Source: CAVURW01 sp963743595 (GTDB taxonomy: Bacteria > Verrucomicrobiota > Verrucomicrobiia > Methylacidiphilales > UBA1321). From it: DNA of 7,576 nucleotides. The DNA lies in NCBI GenBank assembly GCA_963743595.1, contig CAVURW010000017.1, positions 1-7,576 of the forward strand. Reading direction: 5' to 3'. Under the pieces are notes generated by a model. It saw only the letters and a program-made list of their open reading frames with translations, was not told the origin of the DNA and made no database searches. The translations under genes and the position numbers were made by a program. Positions 1 to 6,137 of the stretch are shown here, in pieces; position 1 is the first letter of the stretch, and each line of letters begins with the position of its first letter.

Positions 1-170
1 GGCTACGGAATGGAGAAGGGTTTTGAATGGGGGGCACTTGAAGTGTGTGGAACTTGATACTGCAGCGAGGCTTGGAGCTATGGGTGTCAGCCTGTCAGGG
101 CAGTCTCGCAGAAAAAGCGTTGATTTGAATCTTTTCTATTTAAGACTTACACCGTGTTCTAACCGGTTCT

Positions 171-188
171 GTGCAGGAGTCCCTGCAC
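171..188. repeat. Small inverted repeat, 7-bp stem with 4-nt loop
   Basis: The arms GTGCAGG and CCTGCAC enclose the loop AGTC. No T-run follows on either side, so it does not look like an intrinsic terminator. It lies just before the shift to AT-rich sequence. It could be a protein-binding dyad or chance. Confidence 0.3.
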
Positions 189-305
189 ATCCCTAACGTT
201 AATTAGTTTTAGTTTTATTGCTTATCTTACTTAAATCAAAATTGGAACAAACGCGACATAAGATTGCTAAGATGATTAATGTGGAAATCAAACTTATAAA
301 TAACA

Positions 306-337
306 ATTAAATATTCGTATATATTAAATATTCGTAT
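306..337. repeat. 15-bp direct repeat in AT-rich DNA, two copies
   Basis: ATTAAATATTCGTAT occurs exactly at 306-320 and again at 323-337, separated by 2 bases. The 17-bp period is not that of a coding repeat. It could be an iteron-like protein site or a remnant of replication slippage. With only two copies, neither can be decided. Confidence 0.5.
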
Positions 338-343
338 CCATGA

Positions 344-431
344 TGCGTCGAGAGTTATGGAATTTTTTGGAAGTTTTATCAATGTAATGAATCTGATGAT
401 GCATAAATTAAATGTACGATGCCATTTAATT
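344..431. repeat. Imperfect direct repeat, copy A
   Basis: This stretch matches 695-773. Both copies begin with TGCGTCGAGAGTT, then share a 32-base block with one mismatch (357-388 against 709-740). Next comes a 10-base insert present only here (389-398), then ATGCATAAAT in both. After a diverged patch they share the exact 16-base end ACGATGCCATTTAATT. The bases outside the repeat differ on both sides. The two copies bracket the long palindrome at 506-640. The degree of divergence suggests an old repeat family rather than a fresh target-site duplication. Confidence 0.75.
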
Positions 432-505
432 CTGGTGGTCAAATTTAGCATTAACCCTTTAACTCCCAACGGTCGCTTTTGAGACGATGCATACAATTAT
501 AATAT

Positions 506-640
506 GCTTGTTTACTTTTTCTGCACGCTTTTCCTGTTTGTCTGCAGCATAAAATGCACTACCGGCGGGCGGAAAGCCCGCCGGTAGTGCATTTTATGCT
601 GCAGACAAACAGGAAAAGCGTGCAGAAAAAGTAAACAAGC
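506..640. repeat. Perfect inverted repeat, 65-bp arms, 5-nt loop
   Basis: The left arm at 506-570 is the exact reverse complement of the right arm at 576-640, with GGAAA (571-575) between them. Pairing stops sharply at both outer ends (505 and 641 do not pair). The 12 base pairs next to the loop are GC-rich (CTACCGGCGGGC and its complement), while the outer arms are AT-richer. No T-run follows, no open frame crosses it, and I see no duplicated target site beside it. A perfect palindrome of this size is normally unstable in bacteria because the SbcCD nuclease cleaves such hairpins. It may be a young fold-back or MITE-like element, or a fold-back artefact of amplification or assembly. Confidence 0.85.
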
Positions 641-694
641 TCTCTTCGCGGTTACAGTTCAAAATTTCCAAGAAACAGTATGGGAAGTAAAGGG

Positions 695-773
695 TGCGTC
701 GAGAGTTGATGGAATATTTTGGAAGTTTTATCAATGTAATATGCATAAATGAATGACACGATGCCATTTAATT
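695..773. repeat. Imperfect direct repeat, copy B, at the actC break
   Basis: This is the second copy of the repeat at 344-431, with one extra base (708) and without the 10-base insert of copy A. Its last 16 bases are identical to those of copy A. The ATG at 753, which opens the actC remnant, lies inside this repeat, so the first seven codons of that frame (M-T-R-C-H-L-I) come from repeat DNA. The junction between repeat and recognisable actC therefore falls near 774-795. Confidence 0.75.
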
Positions 774-1052
774 ATTCGACTCGTCATCTTCCCAAGCATC
801 GGCATGTGGCTGGAGCGGTTTGTTATCATCGTTAGCTCCATCCATCGCGACTTCCTTCCGTCTTCGTGGGGAATGTTTTACCCGACCTGGGTCGATTCCA
901 TGACCTACGCCGGAACATTCGGTGTCTTCTTCCTGCTGTATCTCCTTTTCATTCGATTCCTGCCGATGATCGCCATCTCGGAAATCAAGGCCACAATGCC
1001 CGAAGCGGATCCCCATTTTCACCCTGAGACTGACGGAGGCTCGCATGTCTAA
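753..1052 (+). pseudogene. actC: ActC C-terminal fragment (NrfD/PsrC-like ACIII membrane subunit), 5' part missing
   Basis: ActC is one of two large NrfD-like membrane subunits of ACIII and helps form the quinol-binding core. Only its end is present. From about residue 15 the frame reads GMWLERFVII, then HRDFLPSSWGMFYPTWVD, a transmembrane stretch at 52-77, and a tail ending PEADPHFHPE, all characteristic of the ActC C terminus. The family is usually about 450 residues or longer, against 99 codons here. The ATG at 753 lies in repeat DNA and has no clear ribosome binding site, so it is probably not a true start. The stop at 1050-1052 overlaps actD by 8 nt, as in intact act operons. Either the gene was truncated by a rearrangement at the repeat, or the contig is misjoined. 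The identity of the fragment is secure; whether it is expressed is not. Confidence 0.8.
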
Positions 1053-1641
1053 TGATGTGGTCCCTCACGTTGTCGCGGTCGGCTCCGGTCCGATGCCTCG
1101 GCGAATCTATGCCATGGTCGCTGAGTTCCCATCGGCAACCGCCATTTATCAGGCCGCCGAGAAGGTGCGGGATAAGGGCCACACCAATTGGGACTGCTAC
1201 TCGCCCCATCCCATCCATGGTCTGGAACACGCCATGGGCTTGGGCAAATCATGGGTCGGACTCTTCACGATCTGCGGCGGCGCGGCGGGGTTGACCATCG
1301 GCTTGCTCCTCCAGCTCATTCCTTCCGCCTACGTCTACCCAATGATCACGCAAGGGAAGCCCTACTTCAGCTTGCCCGGTTTCATGCCCATTTTGGACCT
1401 GCTCATGATCATCTCGATGACGGTCATGTCGATCGGCGGGATGATCACCATGAATTTGCTGCCTCGCCTGTACCATCCGCTCTTTGAGTGGGAATATTTT
1501 AAGAACGCCACGCGCGACAAGTATTTCATTGTGATCGAAGCGGAAGATCCGAAATTCCACGAGAAAAACACAGCTGCGTTTCTGACCGAATTGGGAGGTA
1601 CAAACCTGACCTTCGTCGGTGAACCAGGAGAGATCCAATGA
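1045..1641 (+). CDS. actD: ActD, ACIII membrane subunit (DUF3341 family)
   Basis: The protein is 198 residues, the normal length for this family. It has an N-terminal soluble part typical of ActD (YAMVAEF near 22-28, AAEKVRDKGHTNWDCYSPHPIHGLEHAMGL abbreviated to its key elements at 37-66). Two transmembrane helices follow at about 70-92 and 116-138, then the conserved PRLYHPLFEW segment at 140-149 and a soluble C-terminal tail. ActD carries no cofactor; it packs against ActC and ActF. The ATG at 1045 follows GGAGG (1035-1039) by 5 bases and overlaps the end of actC, which suggests translational coupling. Its TGA overlaps the actE start (ATGA). Nothing in the gene looks damaged. Confidence 0.93.
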   Translation: MSNDVVPHVVAVGSGPMPRRIYAMVAEFPSATAIYQAAEKVRDKGHTNWDCYSPHPIHGLEHAMGLGKSWVGLFTICGGAAGLTIGLLLQLIPSAYVYPMITQGKPYFSLPGFMPILDLLMIISMTVMSIGGMITMNLLPRLYHPLFEWEYFKNATRDKYFIVIEAEDPKFHEKNTAAFLTELGGTNLTFVGEPGEIQ

Positions 1642-2312
1642 AGCTGACCTACTTCTTTCTCGGTTGGGCGATCTTCGTCGTCTCGTTCGTTTTGCTGGCC
1701 GGTTTTCGTAGCGGTCACTTCCAAAATCCGCCGATGGAAATCTTTCCGGACATGGTTTATCAGGGCAAAGTGAAAGACCAAACCACGAGCACATTTTTCT
1801 CTGATGGTATATCGGGTCGCGCGCCCATCCCCGGCACGGTCTCAATTGATATGCCCGCCGTTAACGATTACTGGGCCACCGGCAAATGGGATGATACGCA
1901 TTGGGGCGATGGTATTCCTGTCCATCCCGCGACTGCGAATGGCCCCGCCTTGCAAGTCGATTTGCGCAATCTCGCAAGAGGCCGTGAGCGCTACACCATC
2001 TATTGCGCCATGTGCCACGGTGCAGCAGGTAATGGAAATGGGATTACTTCAAAGTACGGCCTCGTTGGTGCCGCCAATTACAATCTCGAGCGGTTATTGC
2101 ATGAGTCTGACGGCACTCTCTACGACACGATCTCCAATGGAAAAAACACCATGCTGGGTTACGGCGCGAATATCTCCATCGATGACCGCTGGCGCATCGT
2201 GATGTACGTGCGCACCCTTCAATATTCGCAAAATGCGCCCTACGCCGATGCGCCCCCGGAAATCCAAGCAGAGCTCGACAAGAAGAAGCCAGCAGGAGGT
2301 CAGACCCAATGA
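1638..2312 (+). CDS. actE: ActE, membrane-anchored mono-heme cytochrome c of ACIII
   Basis: ActE is a c-type cytochrome subunit that carries electrons within or out of ACIII on the periplasmic side. The 224-residue protein has an uncleaved-looking N-terminal transmembrane segment (about 5-23). It then has the ActE signature NPPMEIFPDM (30-39), FFSDGISGRAPIPGTV (53-68), and one heme c motif C123-A-M-C126-H127. M172, in GKNTMLGYG, is the likely sixth ligand. The position where lipoprotein relatives would have a lipobox Cys reads L-L-A-G-F, so lipidation is not expected. The start overlaps the actD stop (ATGA), with a GGAG-type site at 1627-1630. The C terminus is charged and flexible (KKKPAGGQTQ). 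The gene appears intact and in its usual place between actD and actF. Confidence 0.94.
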   Translation: MKLTYFFLGWAIFVVSFVLLAGFRSGHFQNPPMEIFPDMVYQGKVKDQTTSTFFSDGISGRAPIPGTVSIDMPAVNDYWATGKWDDTHWGDGIPVHPATANGPALQVDLRNLARGRERYTIYCAMCHGAAGNGNGITSKYGLVGAANYNLERLLHESDGTLYDTISNGKNTMLGYGANISIDDRWRIVMYVRTLQYSQNAPYADAPPEIQAELDKKKPAGGQTQ

Positions 2313-3514
2313 GTGCTCCTAGTAATCGTCTCGATATCGCCGTAGGCACTCGACTGTTAACGGAACATAGCAGCCCGGCACTGAGCAGCCTGCTGGCCGC
2401 CTCCGTGATCAGCGCCATTTTATCAGCCGTTGCAGCGGTCACCTATCCCTCCCTCTTCGCGCACGCGTGGCTCTGGGCGTTCTACTGCTACTTCCCGATC
2501 GTGATCGGTGCACTCTACTGGATTTTGCTCCACTTCATTTGCGATTCGAATTGGTCCGTGATTCCGCGACGCATTTGGGAAAACATGGTTCATCTGAGTT
2601 GGTTGATGATCCCGTTCTTCGCGGTCTTCTTCGTCGTTGATGCACCGAAAGGAATCGCGCATTACGTCTGGCAATGGATCGGCGCGGATGATCCTGAATT
2701 GAGCGAGCACTATCGGAATCTCTACCTGAACAAGGAAAGTTTCCTCATCCGCGCGGGTATCTATTTTGCGTTTTTTATTGGCGTCTCGCTCTATTATCGG
2801 TCGCAATCGGTGAAACAAGACGAGAGTGGCCATCCGATGTTTACCGTCTTGATGCGCCGCTACGCCTGCCCGCTAATGTGTCTCTGGGCGTTGGCGGAGA
2901 CCTTCAGCTCAGTCGATTGGCTCATGGGCATCGATTACAAATGGACCTCCAGTCTGTTTGGCGTCTACGGGTTTGCGGTCTCCGCGCAGGCGAGCCTTGC
3001 CGCTACGATCGTCCTCTTGGCGATGTTCCGGGCCAAAGGCTATTACGACGTCCTCAACGCCGAACATTTTCACCTGATGGGCAAGCTGCTCTTCGGCTTC
3101 ACCATTTTCTGGGCCTACATCGCCTTCGGCCAATTCCTGCTCGATTGGTACGCGAACATTCCCGAAGAGACGATCTTCTACAACGATCACAACCGCGGCG
3201 GTTGGATCTATGTGACCTACCTCATCATCGTGGGTAAGTTCATCTTGCCCGTGCTCCTTCTCCTCCCTCAGGAGACCAAAAAGAATTTCCACGCCTTGAC
3301 GAAGATCGCCGGGCTGATTCTCGTGATGCATTTTATCGAAATGTTCTGGCTCATCATGCCCTACAGCCACTCGCACAACTACTGGGTCTGCTGCCTGACG
3401 TTCTGCACAGTCACATCGATTTTGGGCTTCTTTTTCGTTCGGAACATGTCGCTTGTGCCCTTGTACCCGATCCGTGATCCGCGCTTAAACGAATGCCTCA
3501 CCATTAAGAACTGA
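2309..3514 (+). CDS. actF: ActF, NrfD-like integral membrane subunit of ACIII
   Basis: ActF is the second polytopic NrfD-like subunit of ACIII, homologous to ActC and usually about 400 residues, as here (401). Its many hydrophobic helices begin at about 27-47. Conserved ActF segments are visible: WENMVHLSWLMIPFF near 90-105, ETFSSVDWLMGIDYKWTSS around 197-215, LLFGFTIFWAYIAFGQFLLDWYANIPEET in the following helix pair (key residues F-W-A-Y and W-Y-A-N), and HFIEMFWLIMP near the C terminus. The ATG at 2309 sits 8 bases after a perfect AGGAGGT (2294-2300), the strongest ribosome binding site in the operon, and overlaps the actE stop. This good site suggests ActF is made in quantity even though the upstream actC is broken in this sequence. 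Confidence 0.95.
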   Translation: MSAPSNRLDIAVGTRLLTEHSSPALSSLLAASVISAILSAVAAVTYPSLFAHAWLWAFYCYFPIVIGALYWILLHFICDSNWSVIPRRIWENMVHLSWLMIPFFAVFFVVDAPKGIAHYVWQWIGADDPELSEHYRNLYLNKESFLIRAGIYFAFFIGVSLYYRSQSVKQDESGHPMFTVLMRRYACPLMCLWALAETFSSVDWLMGIDYKWTSSLFGVYGFAVSAQASLAATIVLLAMFRAKGYYDVLNAEHFHLMGKLLFGFTIFWAYIAFGQFLLDWYANIPEETIFYNDHNRGGWIYVTYLIIVGKFILPVLLLLPQETKKNFHALTKIAGLILVMHFIEMFWLIMPYSHSHNYWVCCLTFCTVTSILGFFFVRNMSLVPLYPIRDPRLNECLTIKN

Positions 3515-3516
3515 CC

Positions 3517-3942
3517 ATGGAAACCTCACTATCCAAAGCACTCTTCTGGGCAGTCGGCGCATTCCTGGCGTTCTTCGCTTTTGTCGTGATCGCTTTCGTC
3601 ACGGGGCGCACCGCTTCTTCCGATCAAACGTACGATGAAAAGCGGGCTCAAAATCGATTAATAACGCTCGCCAAACTTCGTGCAGACGAAGAGCTACTGA
3701 CGACCACCGCAGATTGGGTTAACAAAGAAAAGATGATCGTCCGCCTGCCACTGACGGACCCTTCCACATTCCAACATGCGCTCACCTTGATCCAAGCTAA
3801 GCCCGTGCAGATGGGTCAACCGCTCCCGGTCATTGCACCAGCGAAACCCTCGCCTAGCCCTGCCCCGGCTGCTCCGGCAATGGCTCCTGCCAGCTCTAAC
3901 CCTGCGAGCCCAACGCCAACCCCCACACCGACGAAACCATGA
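3517..3942 (+). CDS. Small membrane-anchored protein with Pro-rich tail, between ACIII and oxidase genes
   Basis: No named family is recognised. The 141 residues form three parts. A single N-terminal transmembrane helix lies at about 9-30. A charged segment at 38-65 (YDEKRAQNRLITLAKLRADEE) leads to a W67-V-N-K motif followed by I-V-R-L-P-L at 74-79. The tail from about 105 to the end is Pro/Ala/Ser/Thr-rich and of low complexity. Small proteins with one helix and a W-V-D/N-K...V-R-I/L-P pattern occur, as I remember them, in ACIII and oxidase operons of related bacteria, so a structural or assembly role at the contact between the two complexes is a reasonable inference. It begins 2 bases after the actF stop with no clear ribosome binding site. 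Its stop overlaps the ccoN start (ATGA). Confidence 0.85.
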   Translation: METSLSKALFWAVGAFLAFFAFVVIAFVTGRTASSDQTYDEKRAQNRLITLAKLRADEELLTTTADWVNKEKMIVRLPLTDPSTFQHALTLIQAKPVQMGQPLPVIAPAKPSPSPAPAAPAMAPASSNPASPTPTPTPTKP

Positions 3943-5471
3943 CGACCGCCCCCCTACGTGCTTTCGCCTCGAAAGATCCGATTATCTCGGCGCTGGATGC
4001 CTCGGTGCGTTACCCCGTTCTGGCGTGTCTCCTCTCGGCCGTCCACTGGCTCGTGACCGGCACGTTCCTGATGGTTTACGCCGCCTCTTTACGCCATCCG
4101 CAGAACGGCTTTATCGGCCTGGATGTCTTCACCTATCTTTCGCAAAACTTCGCCGCGTTCACGTTCGGTCGTGTGTGGGCCACCGCGTTCCATTGCTTGA
4201 TCTACGGTTGGGCGGGAACGGTCTCAATGGGCCTTTCGGTTTGGTTGATCACACGCATCACCCAACGCGCTCTCTGCTGCGAGGGCATTTTGGTAACGGC
4301 GCTCGTCTTTTGGAATTTGGCCATTGCCGCTGGTCTTACCGAGATTTTCCTCGGATTCGGTACTGGCGTCGAATTCCTTGAGTTCCCCGCTTGGGTCAAT
4401 TGTGTGATGCTGCTCTCCTACTCGATCTTCTCCGTTTGGGGCGTGGTCACCATCTCCCGCGTAACTCCGGAACGCCTCTTCATCTCGTTGCCGTGGATCT
4501 TGCTCTCCCTGCTCGCCTTCCCCTGGCTCTTCGGTGCCGCCACCGTGACACTCTCGAATCCAATTCCCGGCACGGGCGTCGCCCAAGCTCTGGTGGCAGC
4601 ATGGTTCAGCCACGGTCTCTTCACGCTTTGGCTCGGACCCATCGCGATCGCAACACTCTACTACCTCGTGAGCAAAACCTCCGGCATGCAAATCCGGCTC
4701 TACTCGTGGGCGCAAATCGCCTTTTGGTTGTGGGTCTTCCTCGTGCCGTGGTCCGCTGTTCACGATCTCGTGGGCGGTCCCGTTCCCTACTGGACGGTCG
4801 CTCTCGGTCTACTGCTCAGCGGTTTGGCGGTCATTCCCACGATCTTGATCGCTTACAGCCTCATCCGCACCTGCCTGGACGCGGAAGAGATCAGCAAGGG
4901 CCAAAGCATCGTGATCCAGTTCATGACGCTGGGTGCTTCGTTCTTCGCTCTAACGGGTGTGGCGGAGCTGATTCTTTCGGTTCGCCCGCTGAACACGCTC
5001 CTCCGGTTTACGATCTTCCGCGAGGCCGATCTCTACCTCTGGATTTTCGGGCTCTTTAGCTTCACGGCTTTCGGCGCGTTTTACTACATTATCCCCCGGC
5101 TCATGGACTTCGGCTGGCGCTCGGTGAAATGGGTGCGAACACATTATTACGCCAGCTTATATGGCATTTTGCTGGTCATCACCTTCACCGGCTTCGGCGG
5201 TGTTCTCCAGGGCTTAAAACTGGAGAACTCAGACCCCACGGTCTCCATTGACACCTCCACAGCCATCACGCTCTCGTACTACATTTCGATTACGATGTGT
5301 CTCAGCATCATCTCCATCGGTAACGGCGTCTTCATCGCTCATTTAGGCTGGCTCATTGTCGATCGCTTGCGGACGTTTGTTCGCGGAGACTCGACTTTGG
5401 CGGAACTCACTTTCGAGCCCTACGAAGCGCCGGATACTGCTGCGCCCCAACCGACGGAGGCCACACGATGA
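3939..5471 (+). CDS. CcoN-like heme-copper oxidase subunit I homologue lacking key heme and copper ligands
   Basis: This polytopic protein of 510 residues aligns by eye with CcoN, the catalytic subunit of cbb3 oxidase. Shared landmarks include GRVWATAFHCLIYGWAG (helix II), WFSHGLFTLWLGP with H225 (helix VI), FWLWVFLVPWSAVHD (helix VII) and GAFYYIIPRLM after helix X. The catalytic residues are mostly absent. CuB normally binds an adjacent His pair in helix VII; here it is H275-D276. The active-site Tyr six residues before that pair is V269. The two heme-ligand His of helix X, normally H-x-H, are D364 and Y366. H85 lies where the low-spin heme ligand is expected but appears shifted by two residues. 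Only seven His occur in the protein, with no HH or HxH. The frame is undamaged and overlaps both neighbours, so loss of ligands looks selected rather than decay. O2 reduction is unlikely; the true role is unknown. Confidence 0.88.
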   Translation: MTTAPLRAFASKDPIISALDASVRYPVLACLLSAVHWLVTGTFLMVYAASLRHPQNGFIGLDVFTYLSQNFAAFTFGRVWATAFHCLIYGWAGTVSMGLSVWLITRITQRALCCEGILVTALVFWNLAIAAGLTEIFLGFGTGVEFLEFPAWVNCVMLLSYSIFSVWGVVTISRVTPERLFISLPWILLSLLAFPWLFGAATVTLSNPIPGTGVAQALVAAWFSHGLFTLWLGPIAIATLYYLVSKTSGMQIRLYSWAQIAFWLWVFLVPWSAVHDLVGGPVPYWTVALGLLLSGLAVIPTILIAYSLIRTCLDAEEISKGQSIVIQFMTLGASFFALTGVAELILSVRPLNTLLRFTIFREADLYLWIFGLFSFTAFGAFYYIIPRLMDFGWRSVKWVRTHYYASLYGILLVITFTGFGGVLQGLKLENSDPTVSIDTSTAITLSYYISITMCLSIISIGNGVFIAHLGWLIVDRLRTFVRGDSTLAELTFEPYEAPDTAAPQPTEATR

Positions 5472-6130
5472 ATTTTTCCTCCTATTTCAAAGGAATTGCG
5501 CTCGCATTTGTCTTGTCGTGGGTTGGTTTGGTAGCGTTGCCTTGGTTTCAAGTGGGCAATCTCGAGCCGTTCAAGACTGAAGAGGGAATTTTGCCCTGGG
5601 ACAGCGCTAATCTTGCCCATGCGGGTGAACGTGTTTACGCCTCGGAAGGCTGCGTCTATTGCCACACCCAACAGGTGCGCGGTGAAGATTCTGGAGCCGA
5701 TTTTATACGCGGTTGGGGCACAGCTCACGACGAAGATAACAAGGAATTGAGGCGTCGTTCCTACCCTCGCGATTACATCTGGCAGCATCGCGTGTTCCTG
5801 GGCAATTCACGGACCGGAGCCGATCTCAGCAATGTGGGGGATCGCTATAAAGACGCGAACTCGATCTACCTGGAGCTATACGATCCCTACACGAAGAGCC
5901 CGAACAGCGCCATGCCCGCCTACTCCTACCTCTTTATCACACAAAAAATTACCGGCCAGCCCTCGAATGAAGCGTTGCCCTTGATCGGTGACGACACGCC
6001 CGCCCCTGGCTACGAGGTCATTCCAACGCAAAAAGCGAAAGCTTTAGCCGCTTATATGTTGAGCTTAAAAAAGGACTACCACTTGCAACAGGACGAAAGT
6101 AATGATCCTGTAAAGCCAGACGCGAATTAA
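5468..6130 (+). CDS. ccoO: CcoO-like membrane-anchored mono-heme cytochrome c
   Basis: CcoO passes electrons from the soluble or CcoP cytochrome to CcoN in cbb3 oxidase. The 220-residue protein has one N-terminal helix (about 9-27). It then has GERVYASEGCVYCHTQQVR with the heme motif C62-V-Y-C65-H66, and the CcoO-type segments YPRDYIWQHRVFLGNSRTGADLSNVG (key residues W, G, R-T-G-A-D-L). M149 in NSAMPAYSYLF is the probable sixth ligand. Length and motif order match CcoO. GGAGG at 5456-5460 lies 7 bases before the ATG, which overlaps the ccoN-like stop (ATGA). All heme-binding features are kept even though the upstream CcoN homologue has lost its own ligands, so this subunit can still carry electrons. 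What it delivers them to is the open question. Confidence 0.92.
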   Translation: MNFSSYFKGIALAFVLSWVGLVALPWFQVGNLEPFKTEEGILPWDSANLAHAGERVYASEGCVYCHTQQVRGEDSGADFIRGWGTAHDEDNKELRRRSYPRDYIWQHRVFLGNSRTGADLSNVGDRYKDANSIYLELYDPYTKSPNSAMPAYSYLFITQKITGQPSNEALPLIGDDTPAPGYEVIPTQKAKALAAYMLSLKKDYHLQQDESNDPVKPDAN

Positions 6131-6137
6131 CTGATTT

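Larger units (their letters stand above)
1..343. other. Left-edge region without a supportable gene
   Basis: No gene can be supported here. The first 200 bases have mixed composition. One + frame is open from base 2 to a TAA at 194-196 (64 codons, no start in the window), which is short enough to be chance and resembles no family I know. From about 195 the sequence becomes strongly AT-rich with frequent stops in all frames. A minus-strand frame at 236-496 is open, but its product is low-complexity Ile/Leu/Asn-rich sequence typical of translated AT-rich noncoding DNA. Confidence 0.5.

Noticed and set aside
2..196. + strand frame open from the window edge (64 codons), possible 3' end of a gene
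   Set aside because: An opening of this length is not rare by chance, no family is recognisable, and no terminator follows the stop.
236..496. Minus-strand open frame of 86 codons in the AT-rich left flank
   Set aside because: The product is low-complexity Ile/Leu/Asn-rich sequence, it covers repeat copy A and the 15-bp repeat, and no motif or ribosome binding site supports it.
479..503. Possible promoter TTGAGA ... TATAAT just before the palindrome
   Set aside because: The spacer is only 13 bases against the usual 16-18, and TATAAT is common by chance in AT-rich DNA. Nothing downstream apart from the hairpin would be transcribed usefully.
506..640. The long palindrome as an ordinary rho-independent terminator
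   Set aside because: The stem is far longer than terminator stems, no U-tract follows on either strand, and no gene ends beside it.
1249..1845. Long minus-strand open frame (198 codons) across actD and actE
   Set aside because: It is Arg-rich, mirrors the codon pattern of the + strand genes, spans two clearly real genes and has no recognisable domain.
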